Counted from the first letter of the stretch, positions 9,492 through 17,864 are shown. The stretch is 21,746 nucleotides of DNA from Chara braunii (GCA_003427395.1 BFEA01000023.1:2071988-2093733); one strand, 5' to 3'. Translations and numbers: made by a program. The notes: generated by a model not told the origin, from the sequence alone.

Positions 9492-9772
9492 TCCCACCTG
9501 CCCCGGATGGACCTTTCGTCAAACCGCCGTCATCAAAACAGACGGTTCGGACGACCTTGAATGATCCGCGCATGCCATCTGCCTTACGACCGGAAGCAGT
9601 CCGTCCTCTCAACCAAATTGCACTCGTGCCCCCGAAAAAACCCTGCCACAGGAGATCTCAGTTCTGACCTGGGACTCCACCCCCCACTTTCCCAAAAATC
9701 CTTGGCACACCCCTTTTCGCACTTCCAGGCCCACATCATACTCCGATCAAGAAGTCGTGCTATGCGTGAGGT

Positions 9773-9784
9773 TGGTATTGGAGC
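9773..9784 (+). other. Primer binding site, initiator-Met tRNA-like
   Basis: TGGTATTGGAGC matches the classic plant element PBS TGGTATCAGAGC (complement of the initiator methionine tRNA 3' end) at 10 of 12 bases. It sits where the minus-strand primer should bind. It begins inside the GTTGG shared with the 3' LTR, so the normal LTR end plus spacer appear to have been lost here. A short hairpin (CCCGA...TCGGG, about 9785-9801) follows. Confidence 0.6.
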
Positions 9785-9925
9785 CCGACACGTGATCGGG
9801 TTATTGGACTAACAGCAAGGTAATTAAGCGATCTGGCTAACCGAGGGCGACCTCGACCCCGGAACGCGCCCAGACGCGACCCTGTCGTCACTAGAAGCAG
9901 ATCGGCTAATCAACGGGTAGCCAAC
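9785..9925 (+). other. Leader between PBS and gag
   Basis: About 140 bases of untranslated leader. Apart from the small hairpin directly after the PBS, no structure or open frame is recognised. Confidence 0.5.
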
Positions 9926-10768
9926 ATGAATGCTAATCCACAGAATCCAAATCCGCAACCGAATGCCAATCAACAATAAAATCCTAATCAACCCGCCCCA
10001 CGAGCACAGAGTCCCATGACGCCACCGGATCTCTATCTATTTGACCCTGCACATCACCTTGTTGGAGCATGGCTCCCCACGCTCCGGGCGCAGCAGTATG
10101 ACGATAACGAAGCTAAGGTGAATATTCCCGCCCGACTAGGAGGGGACACTCATCATTGGTTTAGTACCTATGTATGGGTGGACCTTCCGACTTTCGAGCG
10201 AGATTTTTTGAATCGATTTGATTATGTCCATCCAAAGCAAGCGCTCTTCATGATCAAGGACAGAGTTCAAAAGCCTCTCGAGTCCATTGCAGAATATCGA
10301 AACCGGTTCTACCGAATATTTGTGAAAACTGAGAGGGGCGAGCAAGTAGGGAGAGATCTGTCTATCGATGGACTTCGCAGCCGAACGATAAGGGCGAAAA
10401 TGCGAAAACAGGTCTCCCCCATCAATCACACGCTCCAACAAATTATGGCAGCTGCAGAGGAAATGGAACGGAAGTTCACGGTGAGTTTCCTAGAAGGAGA
10501 AGACTATCCTAAGGAAGGAGACTCGTCCGAACTTGCGAGGGCAAAAGCTGAGCTGGCAACATTGCAAAATAAGTTCGAAAACATGGGGTTCGTGTCAGGC
10601 CCTGTTACCTATCTGGAACAGATAGCCCCTAAGCGACCGTCCCCGAGTGTGGTCACGAGCGTCCCCGTCCTTGTGATGATTGCACCTATAATGACGGCAC
10701 GTCGGCACCCCCGCCACCAATCGAAAATCCTGTTCAATCAAATGAATCAACCGCCATTTTGGAACTGA
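9926..10768 (+). pseudogene. gag: Gag, capsid part (stop and frameshift)
   Basis: The capsid protein assembles the particle that packages element RNA. The likely start is ATG 9926: it opens an Asn/Pro/Gln-rich N-terminus typical of such Gags and is in frame with the capsid. A TAA at 9977-9979 (codon 18) interrupts it, and an uninterrupted frame resumes to 10768. The capsid region matches the retrotransposon Gag pattern: GAWLPTL, then HHWFSTY, LPTFERDFLNRF, a Gln-containing helix (VQKPLESIAEYRNRFYRI) and a Glu/Lys-rich coiled segment. Near 10640-10665 the true frame slips by one base: the +1 reading (PCDDC, Pro-rich linker, ESTAIL) leads straight into the zinc-knuckle frame, while this frame ends in unrelated residues at 10768. 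The lesions are inferred mutations; no obvious slippery site is visible. Confidence 0.85.
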
Positions 10769-11991
10769 CCAAAACACTAATTAGCCTAATCCAAGAAAGC
10801 AAAAAGGAACAGCGCGAGCATAATGCTCAGCTGGAAGCTATGATGAGGAATATGCAGCCCATCGCAGTACGCGCCGCCCTGATCCAACAAGGACTGGTCT
10901 CGGCGCCTGTTCTCGGAGGGGCCGCGGACAATCTGAACGTCTGTTATGCATGCCATCAACCGGGGCATCTAGCCCGAGATTGCCCGCACCAGCCCCCGCA
11001 ACAACGAGTCGGAGCCGCCCCAGTAGCTGTAGCCCCCATCGCCAACGGACCTGGACGGGTAGGAGCCCTGATGGAAGGAATGGAAGGCGAAGGAAGTACG
11101 TTAGCTACCACAGAGGAGGCTGCTGAGCTCATTCCGTTAGATCAGTATGTATCACTTGGGTATCCATGGCTTGGAATGATTGGAACCATCAGACCAGCGC
11201 CAAAACAGAAAGAAGTGGCGGAGTGGCGACCTTCTTCTGGAGAGATGGAGTCGGGAGGAACCACTTTCGTCACTGGCGAAATTGACGTTCTGAACATCGT
11301 TCGAGCATTGGATCATCGAATTCCTCTTTCGATTGGCCATCTGCTTTCAATATCAGAACAGGCTAATGAGCGTATGTTGCAACACTGCAAAGCAAATCGG
11401 AAGCGATTTGTTCTCGCTCGAACAGCAAACACGAAAACGAAAGGACCAATACCAGACGAAAATGCTGCAGGCACCTCCGATCCCATACGCATAGGGCTAA
11501 TACAGAAAGATGATCACTTTCTGCAAATCAAACCTATCCAATGGAAATCCGCAGAATGCAATATCGAAGTATGGGGAGTCCAATATAATGCAATTATTGA
11601 TTCAGAAGCCGCTGTTTTGGCTATTTCGCTACGAGTAGTTGAAAGAGCAGGAAGAAAGAAGGACTTAATCATGCTAACTGAAAGAGATCAGCTCGTTTCC
11701 GCAGACGAAGAAAAGATAAAAACGATGGGACGAATGACCAATGTTGCATTTCGATTAGGGAAGGTACATGCTTTGAGAGACGTCGTGGTATTAGATGTCA
11801 ATACTTATGACGTTCTTTTCGGCCTTCCTGCCCTGGTAGCGCTGCAAGCCAATATGGACTTCGAAAGACGGTCGATTATCCTCCGAAATACGGGAGGGAA
11901 GCCCTACGTTGTGCCAATGAGACCGACTCTGCGTACTACCGCTAACATAACCCCGCGAGTTTCTCCTGCAATGACTGGACCCTCCGCATGA
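10660..11991 (+). pseudogene. Gag nucleocapsid zinc knuckle and retropepsin-like protease
   Basis: The frame opens about 10660, upstream of the first apparent start, because it continues Gag after a frameshift. A coiled, charged stretch (ESKKEQREHNAQLEAMMRN) precedes a CCHC knuckle C-X2-C-X4-H-X4-C at 10942-10983 (CYACHQPGHLARDC), the RNA-binding nucleocapsid motif. The C-terminal third resembles a retropepsin-type aspartic protease. It has a beta strand into IIDSEAAVLAIS, where family members have D-S/T-G (Asp 11599-11601, Glu at 11605-11607 in place of Gly), and later YDVLFGLPALVALQANMDF, equivalent to the LLG(R/L)P-L-DF segment. The Gly-to-Glu change should inactivate it. The frame stops at 11989. 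About 150 residues between knuckle and protease are unassigned. Confidence 0.8.
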
Positions 11992-12011
11992 TTACCTGGG
12001 ACAACGGGTAG

Positions 12012-12642
12012 ACATCCAAGAACGCGGACATCAGCGATGATGATGATGATGATTGTGTAATTTTGGAAATGGCAAAAGAACGTATTCATTACCCTGTACA
12101 GTGGACAAACGCTAGAGCATTAAGCAGAACTCACCAAGATTTGCAAAGAATACAGACAATGATTATGGGAGAACCTCTCGTACAGATTTCAAGGATGGTC
12201 GATTCTTTGGAACCCCCTCGAACCCTGTACGAAGGGATATCCCCTCTTCTCGCCCGATACAATGACAAAAGGCACTACTGCGATATCACGGATCTTCCGA
12301 AATCCTTGTTGACACCTGCAAAGGAAATTCGATTGCTACGCTTAAAGGCAGAGATCAATTCTTTGGAACCCCCTTGAGCGCCTCGAGAACGGACTCGAAA
12401 TCAAGATCGTCACGAAACCCGTGCCGTGGCAAGATATTCAAGACGGAGTGACGCTTGAAGAACATGTGGCCATCCGAGAAGAGGATGCACAAATGATGGT
12501 CACGGTGTTCTCCTGGCGATTTGATAACTCGTTCATCTCTGCGCCCCCGTCGGAAAATACTAAACGAATGAATACGAAACACATCGATGCGCGGATATGG
12601 GACGAATCATACGAGTTGCACGTACCTCGATATGGTACCTGA
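12012..12642 (+). pseudogene. pol: Pol linker between protease and RT (frameshifted)
   Basis: After the TGA at 11989 the pol reading resumes in another frame with an acidic (GAT)6 stretch (about 12036-12053) and MAKERIHYPVQW (from 12069). It stops at TGA 12375, directly after a run of five C (12369-12373). Reading one base over continues naturally (LERLENGLEIKIVTKPVPW) to TGA 12640, where a second slip is needed near 12625-12640 to enter the RT frame (VPDEIHHLIADIL). No domain is recognised; its position fits the protease-RT connector of Ty3/gypsy Pol. Whether the break at 11989-12036 is mutation or a genuine gag-pro/pol boundary is not decidable here. Confidence 0.65.
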
Positions 12643-12946
12643 CGAAATCCACCACCTAATCGCCGACATCCTGAAAGAATACAAAGGAGCGATTAGTGTG
12701 ACAGACACAGACATTGGGCTATCGTTAGTCGTACAACACGAGATTCAGATGGGAAATCATTCCCCAATTCATTGCAAACCTCACAGGTACTCCTTGGTAG
12801 AGCGGAAAAAGACCCTCGAACGGATTCGAGAATTCGAAGCAAGCGGTTGGATTGAACCCGCCAGCGGACCATGGTCTTTCCCGGTAGTATTAGTGCTGAA
12901 AAAAAACGGATCGATCCGCATATGCATTGATTATCGTAAACTGAAT
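12634..12946 (+). pseudogene. pol: Reverse transcriptase, N-terminal fingers part
   Basis: Copies the element RNA into DNA. The frame has the Ty3/gypsy RT start: LIADILKEYKGAI, the H-E-I box (VQHEIQMGNHSPI), pyRysl equivalent (HRYSLVERK), then FEASGWIEPASGPWSFPVVLVLKKNGSIRICIDYRKLN (about 12830-12946; given here as landmarks GWIEP, SGPWSFPVVLV, KKNGSIR, DYRKLN). It is interrupted immediately after DYRKLN by a DNA transposon insertion. The downstream half at 13282 begins with DITIKD, the residues that normally follow DYRKLN, and removing insert plus one target duplication (335 bp) restores the frame. Confidence 0.92.
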
Positions 12947-13281
12947 CTGTGTAACACTCCGTACGACGTACAGCGGGTTTATCGTACGGTCGTACGTACG
13001 GTCGTATGAACGGTCGTACGGCTGTACGTACAGCCCCGTACGAAAAAAAAAAAAAAAAACCTTTTTTTTTTTGTATCTCAATTTTGGTAACGAATTTCAA
13101 TATGACCCTGAGGCAAAAGTGTTTCAGTCTATTTTTCTGCATAACATTTTTTTTTTTCAGATTTTTTTTATATTTTTTTTTGTTTTGCTTTTTTTTCGTA
13201 CGTACAGCCCGTACGACCACATGAGCCCGTACGTACGGTCGTACGGCCCGTATTCGTACGGGGTTCTACACAGAACTGAAT
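12939..13281 (+). mobile_element. MITE (hAT-like by 8-bp TSD) inserted in RT
   Basis: The target duplication AACTGAAT is at 12939-12946 and 13274-13281. The insert, 12947-13273 (327 bp), has terminal inverted repeats: CTGTGTAACACTCCGTACG at the left and, inverted, CTGTGTAGAACCCCGTACG at the right, 16 of 19 matching. Subterminal regions on both sides are packed with CGTACG words in both orientations. The core is A/T-rich with an A-run, CC and a T-run. No transposase is encoded, so it is non-autonomous. Eight-base duplications and clustered subterminal motifs fit the hAT superfamily, but other 8-bp-duplicating families cannot be excluded because the CTGTGTA terminus is not a textbook hAT end. 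Confidence 0.88.
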
Positions 13282-13764
13282 GATATCACGATCAAAGATG
13301 TGTACCCCCTCCCCCGGATTGATGATTTGCTGAATGCGATTGAGTGGGCTAACTATTTCAGTAAGTTTGATATCCGACATGGCTTCCATCACATTTTGGT
13401 TAAGGAGGAAGATCGGCCAAAGACGGCCTTCGTACTGTTTGGAGGCACGTGGCAGTGGGTTCGATGTCTGATGGGGATCTGCAATGCGCCGGCCACGTTC
13501 CAGCGGGTCATGAACGTCACATTTCAGAACTTCGTCAACAAGACACGATTAACGCAGGGGATGATCAACTTCTGCGCCATCGTGTACATGGACGACATCC
13601 TAGTTTATTCGGAGACCTATTACGGCTATGCGCAACATATCGAGTGGACATTAGGCGCTCTGAGAGACGCTGGATTCAAGATCGCGCTTGAGAAAAACGA
13701 ATTTTTCCTCTCGGAAATTTTGTTCTTGGGCTACGTTGTGACACGTGGAGGATTACGACGGTGA
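13282..13764 (+). pseudogene. pol: Reverse transcriptase, palm and thumb
   Basis: Continues RT after the MITE: DVYPLPRIDDLL, then the first catalytic region FSKFDIRHGFHHILV (Asp at 13369-13371; usual form FSKLDLRSGYHQI), TAFVLFGGTWQWVRCLMGICNAPATFQRVMN, and the second catalytic box YMDDILVYS (YMDD at 13585-13596). It ends with HIEWTLGALRDAGFKIALEK and FLGYVVTRGGLR. All three catalytic aspartates are present. The frame closes at TGA 13762 just as the RT-RNase H connection begins, and the next frame continues the protein, so a small indel near 13750-13763 is inferred. Confidence 0.92.
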
Positions 13765-14489
13765 AAGAACCCCCTGTTCCCACGTCACTAACGCAGGTTC
13801 GAGCCTTCTTGCAGTTGGCGTCGTACTACCGCCGTTTCATCAAGGGCTTCGCCGCGATTGCACGACCCTTGACGAACCTGCTACGGAAGGACCAGCCCCT
13901 CAGTTGGGACGCGGAGTGCGAGCAGGCCTTCACGACCCTCAAGGAAGCTTTAGCAACGACACCAATGTTGATCCGACTGGACCCCTCAAAGCAGTTCATT
14001 CCCATCACGGACTGGCAGTCGGAGGCTATTTCTGCTATTTTAGCGCAAAAGGGGAACGATGGCTGTGAACATGTCATCGAGTACGCGTCGCGAACTGTAC
14101 CAGAGGAACGAAAGAACGACTCCGCTCCACAAGGGGAATGCTATGCGATAGTGTGGGGAATCCAACACTTCCATCCGTATCTGTACGGACATAAGTTCCT
14201 CCTTGTCACCGATCATGAGCCCGTATTAGCGCTGAAGAGACTCTCTAATTACACGGGCATGATTGGCCGATGGGCGGTGCGCCTACAGGAGTATGACTTC
14301 GACATCATCCACCGAAAGACGGAGAGACACGGCAACGCGGACGGGCTGACATGTCTGCATCGACCAGCTAAAGTGCCTAAGGCAGAGGAAATCGTCCCGT
14401 GGAAGGAACCGGAGTCGGTGAACGGGCCCAACTACGGACAAGTGTCCGTTCTCCCACGTGGCAAAAGGCAGGTGGGTGGCAATGGATGA
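13761..14489 (+). pseudogene. pol: RNase H domain of Pol
   Basis: Removes the RNA strand of the RNA-DNA hybrid. It opens with the RT-thumb/connection pattern TQVRAFLQLASYYRRFIKGFAAIARPLTNLL, continues through WDAECEQAFTTLKEAL, and enters RNase H at FIPITDWQSEAISAIL. Candidate acidic catalytic residues are Asp 14010-14012 (ITDWQ), Glu 14136-14138 (GECYAI), Asp 14211-14213 (VTDHEP) and Asp 14340-14342 (NADGLTCL, usual NVVADALSRL). Family landmarks LKRLSNYTGMIGRWAVRLQEYDFDI are present. After the domain, a frameshift between about 14440 and 14489 is needed to pass into the PHD-finger frame. The first codon is GTG and there is no independent start; this is part of the polyprotein. Confidence 0.9.
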
Positions 14490-14829
14490 CGGAGGTAATC
14501 CTACAACCCCTCTCTCTCCCCTCTCCCCCTCATCTCTTCTCTCCCTGCCTGATAAATTTTGTTATTTTTGTGAAGCAATTTCTTGCGTATACTCGGTCTC
14601 TATGTGCCCTAACGGAGAGGGATATGCGAAATGGGTAGATTGTCGACAGTGTGTCGCACGAGCCCATAGCTCGTGCATCCAATACCGAAATGACAATAAG
14701 CCCTGGCTGTGCCCCTTGTGTCGGGTTAATAAGATCCCGACCGAGGCTCGCTTTTTAGACGCCATGTCAGAAGGGCTGGAAAAGACCCGGAGGTTTAGAA
14801 GGCCGAAGTATGGACGGATATCGCCTTGA
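14458..14829 (+). pseudogene. PHD-type zinc finger segment of Pol
   Basis: PHD fingers are chromatin-reading modules that bind two zinc ions and usually histone H3 tails. The fit here is C-X2-C-X23-C-X2-C-X4-H-X2-C-X11-C-X2-C, with ligands at codons 14560, 14569, 14641, 14650, 14665, 14674, 14710 and 14719. The PHD hallmarks are a Trp two residues before Cys3 (KWVDCRQC), the His at the fifth ligand position and an aromatic before the last pair (PWLCPLC). It is preceded by a Pro/Ser/Leu linker and followed by RFLDAMSEGLEKTRRFRRPK. A slip near 14806-14811 joins it to the integrase frame (VWTDIALIATLVG). The first loop is longer than in many PHD fingers and holds two further Cys. RING is unlikely because ligand order is C4HC3. 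The placement between RNase H and integrase is unusual. Confidence 0.8.
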
Positions 14830-16169
14830 TTGCTACTCTAGTGGGTAACCCCCTCCAGGATTTCACCAAGGAAGATCGGAGGAGGGCCAATGAAAGGGCT
14901 CGGGACTACCGCTGGAATGAGGGACGATTGGAAAAACGGAAAACGGATGGTAGTGGGATTTGGATGGTAGTACCGCACCCGTTCATGAGGTATGACTGGG
15001 TGAAGACAGCGCACGAGGAAACGGCTGCCCACTTTGCCGTACGGATCACGGAGGCAGCGATCGACAAAAACGAGTAGTTCACCGTCGCGAACTGTCAAGT
15101 CTGCGCTCCTGACAAGGCGCCGATTCAGCCGCCAAGATCGATAGTGCCAACGGTAGTTGAACGACCTTTCCAAAGGGTTAGCATGGATACTACCGATATT
15201 GTGGTACCCCCTGGACCCAATAGCTGTGAATATTCAGTCCTACTCGTGTTCGTGGACCATTTTTCGAAATGGATCGAGGCATATCCCTGTCGTACGCGAC
15301 AGGCGGCCGAAATTGCGCGATACGTCAATCGGTTTTTAGGGATGCACCAGGACACGGAGGAAATTTTGACCGATAATGGGGTAGAATTCAGGGGGAAAGT
15401 CTTGAGGAATTTGGTCGTACATGGCGTCGCTATTCGGAACACCGCACCCCACATGTCGCAATCTAACGGGCTGGTAGAAAATGTCAATAGGGTGATAAAG
15501 ACTGCGCTACGAAGCAATATCGCGGCACAGGACGCCAGACCCTGGCCCAATATCGTAGATCACATCTTGGCGGTCCATCGAGGAACGCCCCACGAATCAA
15601 CGCGCCTGAGCCCGTTTCAGTTAAGGACCAATAGAGTGGCTTGTGTTTCAATACCGAGCCTCTCGGACGAATCTTCGTTGAACCGATGGCCCACAAGGGC
15701 CACGGTTTGAGACAAGGCCAAGCGACACCTGGAACTGATGGAGAGGTCGCTGCCCCGGTTAGCCCGAAAGCGCCAGAAAAAGACCGAGTTGGCCCACGAC
15801 CGACAAGTCCGTAGTTACGAGGCCCGGAACATGAACGCGGGTCCACGGCCCCAATACAAATTAGGGGACTTGGTGCAGATAAGGAAATGTGCTCGCCAAG
15901 GAAAGATAGCGCCACGATTCTTCGAGCGATTCCGAGTGATCAAGCTTGGACCGAACGGAGTGAACACCGTGCGCCTCGTGCCGGAGGTCTCGGGAAGCCG
16001 ATCGGCGAGGCCGATCGTTCGCCACGTGTCTTACCTGCGTCCCCTCCCTTCTTCCCCATCTCCTGCGCCATCTTTTTCTTCGGAGGAAGACGACGACTCT
16101 CCATCGCCATCTTCTTCCCCTGCATCTCTTGCCTTGTCCCCTACTCCGTCCCCACCACCATCGCCATGA
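14811..16169 (+). pseudogene. pol: Integrase: H2C2, DDE core, SH3-like C-terminus
   Basis: Inserts element DNA into the genome. It is one frame with two internal stops (TAG 15075, TGA 15708). The N-terminal part (FTKEDRRRANERARDYRWNEGRLEK) leads into an H-X5-H-X20-C-X2-C zinc domain (His 15012 and 15030, Cys 15093 and 15102); the His-Cys spacing is shorter than the usual about 30, and the TAG lies inside it. Catalytic core: Asp 15186 (SMDTTDI), Asp 15372 (LTDNGVEF), Glu 15477 (NGLVENVNR), with D-X34-E. Core landmarks include VFVDHFSKWIEAYP. After the TGA come KAKRHLELMERS, QYKLGDLVQI, a GPY/F-like SH3 segment (RFFERFRVIKLG) and HVSYLRPL. The protein ends in a Ser/Pro tail with an acidic cluster (EEDDD); no chromodomain is visible. 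Confidence 0.92.
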
Positions 16170-16636
16170 GCTTTCTCACGGAGCGAGCCCTCGGCGACCA
16201 TCTCTTAACGCCATGGGGTTACATCTCAGCGATTCGGTATGTTCATCATCCACGGTTCAATCTGGATCTTCTACGACTGGCGCAGTTCTTCTGCACTTCG
16301 GGAGTGTACGCAGCGGCCGAGTTCCAATTCGCGGGCAGTCCTCAGGCGGTCGTGCTAGCAGAAGCGGTGGTCGTCCATCGACGGTCAACTCCGGGGATTA
16401 GCCACGTGTCCACGGTTGTCGGCTTCAGCTGCGATATCAGTACGGTTAGTGTGCCACGACATACGATGATTCAGACGTCATTGATGGAGTGGGTGCAACA
16501 ACTGGCGACGGAGTGGAACCACTGTCTTACGCACCACGGGGATAACCTTTTCCCCACGGACGACATTGAACTTGATGGAATTCGTGTGGCGCAGCACGAG
16601 CCAGCGGTGGTGCTGCCAGAACTCGTTCCCTTCTAG
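16166..16636 (+). CDS. Accessory ORF 3 (156 residues), unknown
   Basis: Its ATG overlaps the pol stop as ATGA (16166-16169), an arrangement used for stop-restart coupling in other compact systems. It begins MSFLTERALGDHLLTPWGY, contains mixed beta/hydrophobic stretches (AEFQFAGSPQAVVLAEAVVV) and a helical, His/Trp-containing part (SLMEWVQQLATEW), and ends VVLPELVPF. It has no signal peptide, membrane helix, zinc site or known family that I recognise. It is uninterrupted, unlike every part of pol. The same frame is open upstream to 15887 over the integrase tail, so an earlier start is possible but less likely. Confidence 0.55.
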   Translation: MSFLTERALGDHLLTPWGYISAIRYVHHPRFNLDLLRLAQFFCTSGVYAAAEFQFAGSPQAVVLAEAVVVHRRSTPGISHVSTVVGFSCDISTVSVPRHTMIQTSLMEWVQQLATEWNHCLTHHGDNLFPTDDIELDGIRVAQHEPAVVLPELVPF

Positions 16637-16644
16637 CGTCCCCG

Positions 16645-17525
16645 ATGAACCGCTCCCAACTCTCCACCTTCGCTCTCCCATCTCTCTTTCCCACCTTCTG
16701 GCAGTCTGGAGTCCATCCTCGCTTCTCCTTCTGTCTAGAACCGCTCGCTGTCCCCCTTCTGGATCCAAGGCAGTGGCGGTTGTGGTGCGAGCATTTCGTC
16801 GATATTTTAGTGTGCCTGGTTGGAGTGAGGCTTACGTGGACAAGGGACGAGGAACATCATGAATGGTTTGAGTATTTGGAGCTGATGATCGTTCAAGCTT
16901 GGAGGACGGACGTAGAAGGCGATCTTCTCGGATTCCTGTTTGGATCGGTGCGCCCCAGTCATCACCAACCAATCAGCTTGGAGCTGACGGTCCCCCTTGC
17001 GCAGCTAGCAGATGATCTCCCACTCGAGATCGTCTCGCAAAGTGACGACAACCCATTTTCGCACGTCCTCACAAGGACTCTAACGCCGTATCTTCAGTGG
17101 TCAGCGTGCCTGGAGGAGCCAGAAACCAGCCGCAACCCGCGTTGCAGCGGGATTATCTGGACCCACGAGAGATCATCGATCTGGCCTTTTTCCAAGAACG
17201 GGTGGCCTCTGAGGACAAAGAAATAGAGATCGAGGCCCATCCCTCGACCCGATGCGCCCTCCCTGATTTCTACCTCCATATCCTTCTCCTTAGTGTCGCG
17301 TGGCGAGGCCACAATATGATCGAGGTTTATTGCATGATTACGAGGACTATCCCCACATGCGAAAACCACGATCATTTTTGCGCGGCACTCTTCCGCACCT
17401 TTACCACCCTGTATCCCGACTACCTCGCCTCCCTCCTGCACACTGGTAATCGCTTCCCCCGTTTCCATCGGATCGTTCGTTACCAAGAGCTCCCAGAAAC
17501 AGTAGCCCAGGTGGAACGATTCTAA
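16645..17525 (+). pseudogene. Accessory ORF 4 (about 290 residues, frameshifted), unknown
   Basis: It starts nine bases after the ORF 3 stop (ATG 16645). The first part (MNRSQLSTFALPSLFP..., WRLWCEHFVDILVCLVGVRL, HHEWFEYLELMIVQAW, ..., TRTLTPYLQW) is open to about 17100. There the frame changes and a second open part runs to the TAA at 17523 (RDYLDPREIIDLAFFQERV, DFYLHILLLSVAWRGH, MIEVYCMITRTIPT, LYPDYLASLL). The two parts abut with no overlap in sense, so one indel near 17095-17110 is inferred. Composition is rich in aromatic and hydrophobic helices but no clear 20-residue membrane segment appears, so an envelope-like role is not supported. No family is recognised. Confidence 0.5.
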
Positions 17526-17864
17526 CCCCCGCTTCCGATTAACCCTCCCCCTCGCCATGCCCCCATGTACCGTCTCCCCTTCCCCCTTCCTGGTGGACAC
17601 TGATGATCACTGATCGATGGATTGGTGTGCGTGCCACGGCGATGGCACGAATAATCCCCTAATTGGATTGATGAGAGCCCTCCTGAGGAAATTGTAGGAC
17701 AGAGCTTGCAGGCCACGTTGGATGACGTCCACACTCTTTCACACGGTAAGTGGCTATGCAGCAAGCTCCGCGTGTCGGTCGACTAGAGAGATCGACACGT
17801 GTCAAGATTCACGCAAGCAGGAGCTTGCTTAAGATTCAAGTTGGAACCCCCTGGGCGTCACATA
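17526..17864 (+). other. Non-coding segment before 3' LTR
   Basis: It begins with a C/T-rich stretch (to about 17590). A 7-bp stem CGTGTCG/CGACACG with a 15-nt loop lies near 17770-17800. The expected purine-rich polypurine tract directly before the 3' LTR is not evident; instead the last bases are GGAACCCCCTGGGCGTCACATA, of which TGGGCGTCACA (17852-17862) equals the end of the 3' LTR. Confidence 0.5.

Larger units (their letters stand above)
7028..9775 (+). repeat. 5' LTR (with assembly duplications; terminal bases lost)
   Basis: Homologous along its length to 17865-20521. The assembled length is inflated by an 86-bp duplication across the N at 7149 and by about 140 bp around a sequencing adapter at 8437-8474; corrected length is about 2.52 kb. 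It ends in GTTGG, where the 3' LTR continues GCGTCACA. Those eight bases are absent here, and the PBS-like sequence begins overlapping the shared TGG. It contains a TATA box, a strong hairpin and a 140-codon open frame, each listed separately. Confidence 0.93.

Noticed and set aside
10640-10665. Programmed ribosomal frameshift in gag
   Set aside because: No heptameric slippery sequence or obvious downstream pseudoknot is visible, and the slip lies inside Gag rather than at a gag-pol boundary; an indel is simpler.
12947-13273. Intron within the RT
   Set aside because: The flanks are an exact 8-bp duplication with inverted terminal repeats, and the ends are CT...AG rather than GT...AG; a transposon fits fully.
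16645-17525. Envelope-like gene
   Set aside because: No signal peptide, no clear transmembrane helix and no cleavage site; position alone is not enough.
17094-17600. 168-codon antisense frame opposite accessory ORF 4
   Set aside because: It is a mirror of the codon pattern of the plus-strand ORF, with no motif and no start context to support an antisense gene, though a few LTR elements do carry antisense ORFs.
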